Part shown: positions 44,840 to 52,238 of the stretch, one piece after another
How positions within the stretch are numbered: position 1 is the first letter of the stretch
How the letters are laid out: every line of letters begins with the position of its first letter
NCBI GenBank assembly: GCA_964390465.1
Contig: CAYMIJ010000015.1
Coordinates: 1-54,663 of the forward strand
Origin: JADZAI01 sp964390465
Lineage (GTDB): Bacteria; Pseudomonadota; Alphaproteobacteria; Micropepsales; Micropepsaceae
Reading direction: 5' to 3'
DNA: 54,663 nucleotides
Translations under genes and position numbers: made by a program
The notes under the pieces: generated by a model
The model's database searches: none
Told to the model about the DNA's origin: nothing
The model's input: the letters and a program-made list of their open reading frames with translations, nothing else

Positions 44840-44989
44840 GATCTCTCGCACACTTTAGTTTATTCCGCATGGTCCGCGACAGTGGACCATCCCCGGCCTC
44901 TTTCCTCCCCTGTTCACGGGGGAGGTGTCAGCGAAGCTGACGGTGGGGGGGATTTGTCAGTGCTCTCGTCGCCGCCGTGGCGGAATAAG
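44817..44989. repeat. 24-bp direct repeat of the rcdA 3' end bracketing a repeat element
   Basis: 44817-44840 (rcdA end, stop included) and 44966-44989 are 22/24 identical, with the double-hairpin repeat B copy between them. It looks like a duplication of the gene end made when the repeat element was gained. Confidence 0.75.
44869..44949. repeat. Double-hairpin repeat, family B, copy 2, with an adjacent hairpin
   Basis: CCTCCCC (44904-44910) pairs with GGGGAGG (44919-44925); GTCAGC (44927-44932) pairs with GCTGAC (44936-44941); a G-rich run follows. Just before it, ATGGTCC (44869-44875) pairs with GGACCAT (44884-44890), which may end rcdA transcription. Same layout as 28211-28264. Confidence 0.78.
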
Positions 44990-45000
44990 CTGCCTGCCAT

Positions 45001-45104
45001 CCCCAATTCCTCATGGCCGGGCCTGACCCGGCCATCCGGCCTTGTCCTCAACGGCTGTTCCCCCAATTCCTCATGGCCGGGCTTGACCCGGCCATCCAGC
45101 CTAT
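45001..45104. repeat. REP doublet on the left side of the GIY-YIG gene
   Basis: Two REP palindromes (45013-45035 and 45073-45095), each ATGGCCGGG-loop-CCCGGCCAT, exactly 60 bp apart, separated by CCTTGTCCTCAACGGCTG and related bases. The 90-bp unit 45010-45099 recurs to the right of the gene at 45481-45570 with 84/90 identity. Confidence 0.93.
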
Positions 45105-45134
45105 AAAAAATCATTCCAGACTATGGAGTGAACC

Positions 45135-45425
45135 ATGTCCGGCGCATGGGTCTACATCATGACCAACAGGCGCAATGGCACGCTCTATATCGGCGTCACC
45201 AAACATCTGGGTGAGCGCACAGCCGCGCACAGGGATGGGTTGGGCGCAGACTTCTGCCGCCGTTACGGGCTGACCAAACTGGTGTGGAGCGAACACCATC
45301 CAATGGTGGTGGATGCCATTCAGCGCGAAACGAGTCTGAAACGCTGGAAGCGGGTCTGGAAACTGGAACTTATTGAAAAGGACAATCCTGAATGGGCGGA
45401 CCTGTCGCTTCATCTGCTGGAATGA
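45135..45425 (+). CDS. Small GIY-YIG nuclease associated with REP repeats
   Basis: 96 residues, about the size of a bare GIY-YIG domain. W-V-Y-I-M-T (VYI at 6-8, the GIY position), T-L-Y-I-G-V (YIG 18-20), E-R-T-A-A-H-R (Arg28 and His32), E65 in I-Q-R-E-T-S-L-K-R-W and Asn84 in D-N-P-E-W give the complete catalytic set of the UPF0213/YhbQ-like group. Single-domain DNA nuclease that would cut or nick DNA. The gene is bracketed by REP palindromes on both sides and sits alone between rcdA and rpmE. Such small GIY-YIG proteins are common in alphaproteobacteria; their role is unknown. Confidence 0.9.
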   Translation: MSGAWVYIMTNRRNGTLYIGVTKHLGERTAAHRDGLGADFCRRYGLTKLVWSEHHPMVVDAIQRETSLKRWKRVWKLELIEKDNPEWADLSLHLLE

Positions 45426-45443
45426 GAGCGGCCCATAGTCAGC

Positions 45444-45474
45444 CATCCCCTATTCCTCATCACCGGGCCATCCC
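45444..45474. repeat. Degenerate REP fragment
   Basis: CCTATTCCTCATCACCGGGC followed by CATCC is the REP consensus with the first arm lost, ending 10 bases before the right-hand doublet starts. It looks like a decayed copy. Confidence 0.6.
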
Positions 45475-45480
45475 CGATTT

Positions 45481-45570
45481 CTCATGGCCGGTCCTGACCC
45501 GGCCATCCAGCCTTGCCCTCAACGGCTGTTCCGCCAACTCCTCATGGCCGGGCCTGACCCGGCCATCCAG
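45481..45570. repeat. REP doublet on the right side of the GIY-YIG gene
   Basis: Same 90-bp unit as on the left (84/90 identical), with palindromes at 45484-45506 and 45544-45566. The first palindrome has one stem mismatch (GGT against CCC). Confidence 0.93.
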
Positions 45571-45619
45571 TTATGCAAACAAACGCTGGATGGCCGCCTC
45601 GAGGGCGGCCATGAGGAAG
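45541..45619. repeat. REPIN-like inverted REP pair 1
   Basis: A forward REP (45544-45566) and a reverse-oriented REP (stem 45590-45598/45604-45612, flanks CTGGATGG and CCATGAGG) separated by a 15-bp AT-rich spacer. The reverse one has stem ATGGCCGCC/GGCGGCCAT, in which both GG/CC inner pairs are exchanged compared with the forward REP but pairing is kept. The whole unit recurs at 45733-45812. Confidence 0.9.
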
Positions 45620-45732
45620 CAAGAGCAGCCCCTTACTTCATTCTGTCATCAAGTAAGGCGTTCAGGAAACAGGCGAGAGCAGGCTCAAAAAGCCCGCCGC
45701 AATCTCAGCCTCACGAATGGAATATTAAAATC
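45620..45732. other. Spacer between the two REPIN-like pairs
   Basis: 113 bp with no gene. CCTTACTT (45631-45638) and AAGTAAGG (45651-45658) form an 8-bp stem with a 12-nt loop. CCTTACTTCA also occurs at 45828-45837 over the rpmE stop codon. Confidence 0.6.
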
Positions 45733-45812
45733 TTCATGGCCGGGCCTGAACCGGCCATCCAGTCATGCAAAACAAACGCTGGATGGCCGCCTCAAGGGCG
45801 GCCATGAGGAAG
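45733..45812. repeat. REPIN-like inverted REP pair 2
   Basis: 80 bp, the same as pair 1 except four substitutions and one extra A in the spacer. Forward REP at about 45736-45757 (one stem mismatch, CTGAACC) and reverse REP stem at about 45783-45805, with the same compensatory GG/CC swap. It ends 11 bp before the rpmE stop codon. Confidence 0.9.
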
Positions 45813-45823
45813 GGTAAGAACCC

Positions 45824-46045
45824 TTACTTCACCAGGCCTTCGTAGCGCTTCTTGAAGCGACCCACGCGACCACCGCGATCCAGCATCTGGTTCTGGGCAC
45901 CGGTCCACACGGAATGCGTGGTGGGGTCGATTTCAAGGGTCAGCTGCTGGCCTTCCGCGCCATAGGTCGAGCGGGTCCAGTAGGTCGAGCCGTCATTCAG
46001 GGCGACCTTGATGAAATGATAGTCGGGGTGGCCTTCCTTTTTCAT
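45824..46045 (-). CDS. rpmE: 50S ribosomal protein L31 (zinc-free type)
   Basis: 73 residues from ATG 46045, which follows GAGGA. M-K-K-E-G-H-P-D-Y-H is the L31 start and L-D-R-G-G-R-V-G-R-F-K-K-R-Y the C-terminal signature. No CxxC zinc site, so the non-zinc form, normal for alphaproteobacteria. Downstream the + strand reads AAGGGTAAGAACCCTT, a 6-bp stem that could end rpmE transcription. Confidence 0.96.
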   Translation of the reverse strand: MKKEGHPDYHFIKVALNDGSTYWTRSTYGAEGQQLTLEIDPTTHSVWTGAQNQMLDRGGRVGRFKKRYEGLVK

Positions 46046-46217
46046 GGGAAGCGTCCTCTCAATCTGCGCGAATTCGGGTTCGGGTAGCCGGGCCACCCAA
46101 ATGAGCGGGCGTCTCTACACGAGCAGTCCCCCCGTGGCAAGGCGCAAGAAGCAGAGCTTGTTCCGGCCAACAAAGGCTGTATTTTCAATATTACGTTACG
46201 TAAGAATCGGAGTGATC

Positions 46218-46862
46218 ATGTATCACGCTCTGGCGTTCGCACTGGTCTTCAGCGCCCTTTGCATATCCCCCGCACAGGCAAGGTCGCAGCCGATGGAAGG
46301 CCCGCCGCCCAATGATGCCTTCAACGCACCACCGATCGAGAATTATGTCAGCCATGGCGCGGCGGTGCGCCGTGTATATTATCACGATGCGTGGGGGCGC
46401 GATCTGCTGCTGGTTACATTTGTGTATGAACCGGATAAACCGCCACAGCTTTTCATCTCGCGCCGGACCGGTAGCCATGCCAACCCAGTCCCGTCCTCAT
46501 TTCATATGACTGTTCCGGTGGATCTGTGGAACTCAATCGTAAGTCCTTCAGACGGTATCGGCGATCCTCCAACACCCACACCGGCTCCTGACAGCGAGAT
46601 AATAGTGTGCGCTGATGGTATTGAACTCATTCTTGAGGCCACCGATGGCACCGCGGCCGGAACACGTCAACGCAGAACAGATTCCTGCGTGCCTGAGCGC
46701 TCGTTTGAATATGGTGAAACACTTGCGCGCGCTGCAATCAGTTTACTGTCGGCCTGCAGTGCCTTGCCTGCTAATCCCCACGCCTTTGCCGTCAAACGTT
46801 TGTGGGTCTGCACGGCGGATATAGTTTCACCCTCGCAGGCAAGACACGAACATGAAAAATGA
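46218..46862 (+). CDS. Secreted protein of unknown function
   Basis: 214 residues from ATG 46218, preceded by GGAG. Signal peptide MYHALAFALVFSALCISPAQA, cut after A-Q-A. The mature part starts with a Pro-rich segment, then a compact region (V-R-R-V-Y-Y-H-D-A-W-G-R-D-L-L-L-V-T-F-V), a Pro-Thr linker (P-T-P-T-P-A-P-D-S) and a second segment with four Cys (I-V-C-A-D, D-S-C-V-P, A-C-S-A, V-C-T-A). No family recognised. Divergent from rpmE with 172 bp between the two starts. Base composition is slightly lower in GC than the flanks. Confidence 0.72.
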   Translation: MYHALAFALVFSALCISPAQARSQPMEGPPPNDAFNAPPIENYVSHGAAVRRVYYHDAWGRDLLLVTFVYEPDKPPQLFISRRTGSHANPVPSSFHMTVPVDLWNSIVSPSDGIGDPPTPTPAPDSEIIVCADGIELILEATDGTAAGTRQRRTDSCVPERSFEYGETLARAAISLLSACSALPANPHAFAVKRLWVCTADIVSPSQARHEHEK

Positions 46863-47133
46863 AGGATGACGTCATCCTCTCCGTTGACGACCGAGAGGGG
46901 CGCCAGACTATAGTCTTGACTCACAAGACATAATACCCGTTATCACAGTCCCTTTCCCCGCGACTAACGCAGTTCCCCCCTCCCGTGATCCCGGTGACAA
47001 ACGAACATATGAAATGTCGCTGGTAAAAGGAATATTATCACAATATGCCGCAGACTCGGCCACCCACGCGCCGCCTGCCCGCCGTCACGTCAACTCTTGT
47101 CTGACGGCCGCATAAGGATCAAAAGCCACGACC
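46863..47133. other. Gene-free region rich in palindromes
   Basis: 271 bp, AT-richer than its surroundings. Contains AGGATGACGTCATCCT (perfect 16-bp palindrome, 46863-46878), GACTATAGTC (46908-46917), GTCTTG-5-CAAGAC (46914-46930) and GCCGTCA-14-TGACGGC (47081-47108). No gene recognised. The last hairpin is close upstream of the ABC transporter start. Confidence 0.55.
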
Positions 47134-48945
47134 ATGGTCAGCCCCCCCAACCCTGCCGATGTAGCTCTTAAACGCGACATGGCATCGCGCCCGCGTTCAC
47201 GCGATCTTTCGGCGCTCCGGGCACTGCTCCCCTTCCTGAAGCCTTACCGGCTGCGCATCGGCCTGGTACTCATCGCTTTGTCCATGGCGGCGTTTGCCAT
47301 GCTCATCCTGCCGACGGCCGTACGCTCGATGATCGATCACGGCTTCTCGAAGGAAAACGCAAACTTCATCGACTCCTATTTCTCCGCCCTCATCGCTCTG
47401 GCAGCCCTGCTGGCGACTGCATCGGCGGTACGGCTCTACTATGTTACCTGGTTGGGCGAGCGCGTGGTGTCTGACCTGCGCCGCGCGGTTTACGGACATG
47501 TCCTTTCTCTTTCGCATGCCTGGTTTGAATCCATGCGCACGGGCGAGGTGCTGTCGCGCCTGACCGCTGACACCACGCTCATCCAGTCCGTGGTCGGCTC
47601 CTCGCTCTCCACTGCGATGCGTAATGCCATCACACTGATCGGCGCTTTCATCATGATGCTGGCGACCTCGCTGAAGCTTTCGGGCCTCACGCTGCTGATA
47701 GTGCCCGGGATCCTCATCACCATCGTCATCTTCGGACGAAAGGTGCGCGGCCTGACACGCGCCTCACAGGATCGTCTGGCTGATGCCTCTGCCTATGCCG
47801 CCGAGACGCTCGCGGCTGTCCACACCGTGCAGGCCTTCACGCATGAAGACCATGACCGCGCCGCCTTTGGCACGGCGGTTGAAACTTCGTTCGGCACGGC
47901 AAAGCGGCGCATTTGGGCGCGGGCCGGGCTGACGGCCTCGGTCATTTTCCTCGTTTCGGCAGGGATTGTCGGCGTGCTGTGGGTCGGTGCGCGGCTGGTG
48001 CTGGCGGGCACTTTGTCGCCGGGTGAGCTGTCGCAATTTGTGCTTTATGCCGTGCTGGTTGCGGCTTCTACCGGCACGATCTCGGAAGTGTGGAGCGATG
48101 TGCAGGCGGCGGCGGGCGCCATGGGCCGCCTGTCGGAACTGCTCATCGCGCGGCCCGATATTCCGGTGCCCACGCACCCCGCCGCCTTGCCAGCACCCGT
48201 CACTGGCGCGATCGCCTTCAACGATGTGTGCTTTTCCTATCCCTCGCGCCCCGGCGTCCTGGCGCTGAGCGGTTTCAGCATGGATGTGAAGCCGGGCGAA
48301 ACCGTCGCGCTGGTTGGCCCTTCAGGCGCGGGCAAGACCACGGTGTTCCAGCTTCTGCTGCGTTTTTATGATCCGCAATCGGGCCGCATCGCCATTGACG
48401 GCGTGGACCTCACCGCCGCTGATCCGCGCGCCGTGCGTTCGGTCATTGGTCTTGTGCCGCAGGAAACGGTGATCTTCTCCGGCACGGTGGCCGACAATAT
48501 CCGCTATAGCAAACCCGAAGCGACGGAAGCTGAGGTCATGGAAGCCGCGCGCGCCGCACAGGCGCATGACTTCATCACGGCGCTGCCCGGCGGTTATGCA
48601 AGCGTGCTGGGCGAACGCGGCACGACATTGTCGGGCGGTCAGCGTCAGCGCATCGCCATCGCGCGCGCCATTTTGAAGAACCCGCCCATTCTGCTGCTTG
48701 ATGAAGCGACCAGCGCGCTGGATGCGGAATCGGAACGCGCCGTCCAGATCGCGCTGGAAGGCCTCATGAAGAATCGCACCACGCTCATCATCGCGCATCG
48801 TCTGGCCACTGTGCAGCGGGCGGATCGCATTGTGGTGCTGGATGGTGGCAAGGCCGTTGCGATGGGCCGCCATCGTGATCTTGTCGCACAGGGCGGGCTA
48901 TATGCGCATCTGGCCAATCTGCAATTTCCAGGAGCCGCCAGTTAA
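47134..48945 (+). CDS. MsbA-like ABC exporter (fused membrane and ATPase domains)
   Basis: 603 residues: an N-terminal type-1 exporter membrane domain (about 30-320, six helices) and an ATPase domain (about 360-600). Walker A G-P-S-G-A-G-K-T-T, Q-loop L-V-P-Q-E-T, signature L-S-G-G-Q-R-Q-R, Walker B I-L-L-L-D-E-A-T-S-A-L-D, H-loop I-I-A-H-R. Lipid, lipid-A or drug export is usual for this class, but the substrate is not readable. The ATG at 47134 has no close ribosome site (AAGGA is about 15 nt away), and M16 at 47179 is an alternative. Works as a homodimer. Confidence 0.94.
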   Translation: MVSPPNPADVALKRDMASRPRSRDLSALRALLPFLKPYRLRIGLVLIALSMAAFAMLILPTAVRSMIDHGFSKENANFIDSYFSALIALAALLATASAVRLYYVTWLGERVVSDLRRAVYGHVLSLSHAWFESMRTGEVLSRLTADTTLIQSVVGSSLSTAMRNAITLIGAFIMMLATSLKLSGLTLLIVPGILITIVIFGRKVRGLTRASQDRLADASAYAAETLAAVHTVQAFTHEDHDRAAFGTAVETSFGTAKRRIWARAGLTASVIFLVSAGIVGVLWVGARLVLAGTLSPGELSQFVLYAVLVAASTGTISEVWSDVQAAAGAMGRLSELLIARPDIPVPTHPAALPAPVTGAIAFNDVCFSYPSRPGVLALSGFSMDVKPGETVALVGPSGAGKTTVFQLLLRFYDPQSGRIAIDGVDLTAADPRAVRSVIGLVPQETVIFSGTVADNIRYSKPEATEAEVMEAARAAQAHDFITALPGGYASVLGERGTTLSGGQRQRIAIARAILKNPPILLLDEATSALDAESERAVQIALEGLMKNRTTLIIAHRLATVQRADRIVVLDGGKAVAMGRHRDLVAQGGLYAHLANLQFPGAAS

Positions 48946-48948
48946 GCC

Positions 48949-49146
48949 ATGTCACGCAGACGAAAAGGATCGCCCATGCGCCTGTCACCGCCGACCCTCT
49001 CCACTTTCTTTGCGGCAACGCTCGCCATCGGCGTGGCCATTGCCGGCAAGCTGACGCCCATCGCCTATGTCAGCGACAACGCCTTCTGGATTTCGGTCGG
49101 CGCTTTCGCGATCCTCGCCATCGGCACACTCATCCGCGGCTCGTGA
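48949..49146 (+). CDS. Small two-helix membrane protein
   Basis: 65 residues from ATG 48949, or 56 from ATG 48976, which has AAAGGA at good spacing. Two helices (TFFAATLAIGVAIA and NAFWISVGAFAILAIGTLI) with a basic head. Starts 3 bp after the ABC exporter stop, so translated with it. No family recognised; may be an accessory peptide of the exporter. Confidence 0.6.
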   Translation: MSRRRKGSPMRLSPPTLSTFFAATLAIGVAIAGKLTPIAYVSDNAFWISVGAFAILAIGTLIRGS

Positions 49147-49149
49147 AGC

Positions 49150-50118
49150 TCAGGGCTCGGTCAGCTTGAACTCGATGCGGCGGTTCTTGGCATAGGCCTC
49201 ATCACTGTCCGCTGTATCGAGCGGGCGCTGTTCGCCAAAACCGGTCGCTGCCAGACGGTTGGCGGGCACCCCCATCGCGGTGAGGAAACGCACCACGGCA
49301 ATCGAGCGCGCCGCCGACAGATGCAGGTTTGAAGGAAACTCGGGCGTGTTGATCGGGCGCTTGTCGGAATGGCCATCCACCCGCAGCACCCAGTCAATGT
49401 CGGGCGGAATGTCATTCATGATTTCTTTCAGCGCATCGGCCAGCGCTGAAAGATCGCTGCGTGCCTGTTCGGAAAGATCAGCCGAATTGACCGCGAACAA
49501 CACTTCCGACTGGAACACGAAGCGATCGCCCTCGATGCGGATGTCCTGTCGCTCGCCCAGAATTTCCTTCAGCCGCCCGAAGAACTCGCTGCGATAGTCG
49601 GCCAGTTCTTTCACCTTCTGCGCCAGCGCCTCGTTCAGCCGCTTGCCCAGATCGTCGATCTGCACCTGCGCGTCCTTGTTCTTGACCTCCGATGCGTTCA
49701 GCGCCTCCTGAACAGCCAGAAGCTGAAGGCGCAACTGCTCGACCTGCTGGTTGAGAAGGGCAAGCTGTGCTTCGGCATCGGTCAGCGCCACGCCTTTGCC
49801 TGCGGCGTCGGCCTTGGCCGCTTCGGCTTCCTTCGCCTTGGCATCAAGCTCAGCCAGCGTCGCGCGCAGCCGCTCGATCTCGCTGGTCTTGTCGGTATTG
49901 GCGGCGGCAACCATATTCAGCTGCGCGGCAAGGTCGGCGATCTTGCTCTGCAGGCTGGCGATGGTGGCATCGCGGCTGTTCAGCTGCTGGCCCAGAAAAT
50001 ACTGGCTCAGCATGAAGATCGACATCAGGAAGGTGATGACCAGCAGCAGCGTGGACAGAACGTCCACAAAGCCCGGCCAGTAATCGAATGGCCCACGGGA
50101 ACGCGCGCGTGACGCCAT
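49150..50118 (-). CDS. OmpA/MotB-like peptidoglycan-binding protein with coiled coil
   Basis: 322 residues. One helix near the N-terminus (D-V-L-S-T-L-L-L-V-I-T-F-L-M-S-I-F-M), then a long coiled coil (about 55-170, Ala/Glu/Lys heptads), then an OmpA-like domain (about 195-322) with V-L-F-A-V-N-S-A-D-L-S and a peptidoglycan-contact motif G-H-S-D-K-R-P-I-N near L-S-A-A-R-S-I-A-V. Topology is that of the MotB class. It lies 3 bp after the TolQ/MotA-like gene. Such pairs are widespread in alphaproteobacteria and are not flagellar; their role is unclear (envelope stress or division is guesswork). Confidence 0.9.
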   Translation of the reverse strand: MASRARSRGPFDYWPGFVDVLSTLLLVITFLMSIFMLSQYFLGQQLNSRDATIASLQSKIADLAAQLNMVAAANTDKTSEIERLRATLAELDAKAKEAEAAKADAAGKGVALTDAEAQLALLNQQVEQLRLQLLAVQEALNASEVKNKDAQVQIDDLGKRLNEALAQKVKELADYRSEFFGRLKEILGERQDIRIEGDRFVFQSEVLFAVNSADLSEQARSDLSALADALKEIMNDIPPDIDWVLRVDGHSDKRPINTPEFPSNLHLSAARSIAVVRFLTAMGVPANRLAATGFGEQRPLDTADSDEAYAKNRRIEFKLTEP

Positions 50119-50121
50119 GAC

Positions 50122-51162
50122 TTACTGCGCCTTCTGCTGGCCGGGATTCATGGCCGCGATGGTGCGGCCCAGCAGCTTCACTTCCTGCCGCAGCTCGCTC
50201 ACGAAGGCATCGCGTCCGGCGGCCTGTTCAGCGGCCAGTGCCCGCATCGCCTGCTCGATCCCGCGCATGGCAGCGGCCACTTCAGCGCCCGTGCTGTCGC
50301 CGCTCGCGCCGCGCTTCTCCTCAAGGCGGATCAGCGTGCGTTCCAGGTTGTCCAGGTTCTCGGCGGTCTGCTCCAGCAAAGCCGTGACATAGGCTGGCGC
50401 CGAAGCATCGCCGCTTTCCAGCACGGCCGATGGTGTGCTGCCCAGCCGCGTGACGGTGGAAAGCCATTCTTCCAGCGCGTTGTAGAAGCGGTTCTGCGCC
50501 TGACCCGATTGCAGGTCGAGAAAGCCGAGGATCAGTGATCCGGCCAGACCGAACAGCGAGGACGAGAACGCCGTGCCCATACCGGCCAGCGGGCCTTCAA
50601 GCCCGGCCCGCAACTGATCGAAGGCCACCGCGCCGCTATTGCCGGTGGGCAGTGCGTGGATCGCCCCGGCGACCGAATCCACCACAAGGATCAGGCCCCA
50701 GAACGTGCCGAGCAGGCCCAGGAAGACCAGAAGGCCGGTCATGTAACGGGCGATGTCGCGGCTTTCATCAAGCCGTGACTGCACGCCGTCCAGAATGGAA
50801 CGCGCCGCCGGGGCGGAAAGCGAAAGTCGCCCCCGGCTTTCGGCCAGCATGATGGCCAGCGGCGAAAGCAGATGGGGCTGCACGCTTGTCACCGGCGACA
50901 TGGAAGGGTCGGTGCGGCGCAGATTGGAAACCCAGCGTATGTCGGGCAGCAACTGCCACACGATGCGATAGGCATTGAGAATGCCAAAGGCCAGCACCGC
51001 CAGGATCAGCCCGTTCAGAAACGGGTTCGCCATGAAGGCGTTGACGACGCTGCGAATGATGAAGGTGACGGCCAGCGCCGCCAGCCCCAGAAACAGCGTC
51101 ATCCGGAACAGATAGGGCGCAAGCTGCAGCGTGGAGAACGCATAGGATTTCAGGCGGGACAT
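50122..51162 (-). CDS. MotA/TolQ/ExbB-like proton-channel protein
   Basis: 346 residues. Helices at about 20-60 and 150-165 and a further pair at about 195-225. F-L-G-L-L-G-T-F-W-G-L-I and L-E-G-P-L-A-G-M-G-T-A-F-S-S-S-L-F-G are the MotA/TolQ signatures; the usual proton-channel Thr/Ser positions are present. The C-terminal part is a helical, coiled-coil tail. It would form a proton-driven motor with the OmpA-like neighbour product. Confidence 0.9.
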   Translation of the reverse strand: MSRLKSYAFSTLQLAPYLFRMTLFLGLAALAVTFIIRSVVNAFMANPFLNGLILAVLAFGILNAYRIVWQLLPDIRWVSNLRRTDPSMSPVTSVQPHLLSPLAIMLAESRGRLSLSAPAARSILDGVQSRLDESRDIARYMTGLLVFLGLLGTFWGLILVVDSVAGAIHALPTGNSGAVAFDQLRAGLEGPLAGMGTAFSSSLFGLAGSLILGFLDLQSGQAQNRFYNALEEWLSTVTRLGSTPSAVLESGDASAPAYVTALLEQTAENLDNLERTLIRLEEKRGASGDSTGAEVAAAMRGIEQAMRALAAEQAAGRDAFVSELRQEVKLLGRTIAAMNPGQQKAQ

Positions 51163-51285
51163 GGCAGATCCTCATCCATGAACGCGGAAGGGTGATAGCA
51201 ACCGCTCCATCATCGCCAGAATGGTGGCGAAGCTGTGGCGGGGCTCACCTCACCCTATCAGCGATCCACGGCGATGCGACAGCCG

Positions 51286-52092
51286 TCACGCTTTGGGGGC
51301 ACCGGTGTTTTTCAGGATGCGCAGCAGATGCGGATGGATTTCCTGATTGCCTGCAACAATCCCCACCCGGCCCAGCACATCGGTGCCGCCGGTCATGTCG
51401 CTCACCTGACCGCCGGCCTCGCGGATCAGCACGATGCCCGCTGCCACATCCCAGCTCGACAGGCCGATCTCCCAGAAGCCCTCATAACGACCGGCGGCTA
51501 CATAGGCGAGATCGAGCGCCGCCGAACCGAAATGGCGCACACCGGCAGCCACTTTCGTCACGGACTTGTATTGTTCATAGAAGCGATCGGGGTCGCCATG
51601 CGGGCCAAAGTTCAACCCGGTGGCAAACAGGCTTTCGCTCATCTCGCGGCGGCCCGATACACGCAGGCGGCGGTCGTTCAGATACGCCCCTTTGCCGCGT
51701 TCGGCGTGATACAGCTCATCCGTGATCGGGTTGTAGATCACGCCCGCAATCAGCGTTCCGGCCCTTTCAAGGCCTACCGAAATGGCGAAATGCGGCACGC
51801 CGTGGATGAAATTGGTCGTCCCGTCGATCGGGTCGACATGCCAGCGATGTTCCTTGTCCTTGCCCTCGATAATGCCGGATTCCTCCAGCACGAAGCCGAA
51901 ATCGGGCCGGGCCTTGCTCAGTTCTTCGCGCAGGATTTTTTCGGCTGCGAGGTCCGATTGGGTCACGAAGTCGGCTGCGCCCTTGCGGCTGACCTGAAGC
52001 TGCTCGACCTCGTTGAAGTCGCGCTTCACGTGCCGGGCGGCCTTGCGGACGGCGCCAATCGTGACATTCAGCAAGGGGGAAAGGACGGCCAT
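51286..52092 (-). CDS. suhB: Inositol-1-monophosphatase family protein (SuhB-like)
   Basis: 268 residues. Mg2+-dependent, Li+-sensitive phosphatase. D-P-I-D-G-T-T-N-F-I-H-G and W-D-V-A-A-G-I-V-L-I-R-E-A-G-G are the two family signatures; F-V-T-Q-S-D-L-A-A-E and V-L-E-E-S-G carry the other metal ligands. SuhB also acts in rRNA antitermination in other bacteria; whether this protein does is unknown. Upstream region 52093-52238 is shared with the divergent HdeA-like gene. Confidence 0.94.
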   Translation of the reverse strand: MAVLSPLLNVTIGAVRKAARHVKRDFNEVEQLQVSRKGAADFVTQSDLAAEKILREELSKARPDFGFVLEESGIIEGKDKEHRWHVDPIDGTTNFIHGVPHFAISVGLERAGTLIAGVIYNPITDELYHAERGKGAYLNDRRLRVSGRREMSESLFATGLNFGPHGDPDRFYEQYKSVTKVAAGVRHFGSAALDLAYVAAGRYEGFWEIGLSSWDVAAGIVLIREAGGQVSDMTGGTDVLGRVGIVAGNQEIHPHLLRILKNTGAPKA

Positions 52093-52238
52093 CGGGAACC
52101 TGCTCTGCGGGCCGTTCTCCTATCAGCCTCGCCCCTGCGTCTCAATGCCACAGGCTTAATTCGTTCATCTGGCAGATAACCGATTTTCGATATAAGCAGG
52201 ATTCCGCCTATTGCGGGCCTGAAAGAGGAAATATCCAG

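Noticed and set aside
45001..45813. Repeats considered as a CRISPR array
   Set aside because: Units are palindromic REPs with irregular spacing, spacers are themselves repeated, and no cas gene is present.
49150..51162. Zorya-type defence genes (ZorA/ZorB)
   Set aside because: The MotA/MotB-like pair stands alone, with no ZorC/D/E-like genes, and such pairs are common housekeeping genes in alphaproteobacteria.
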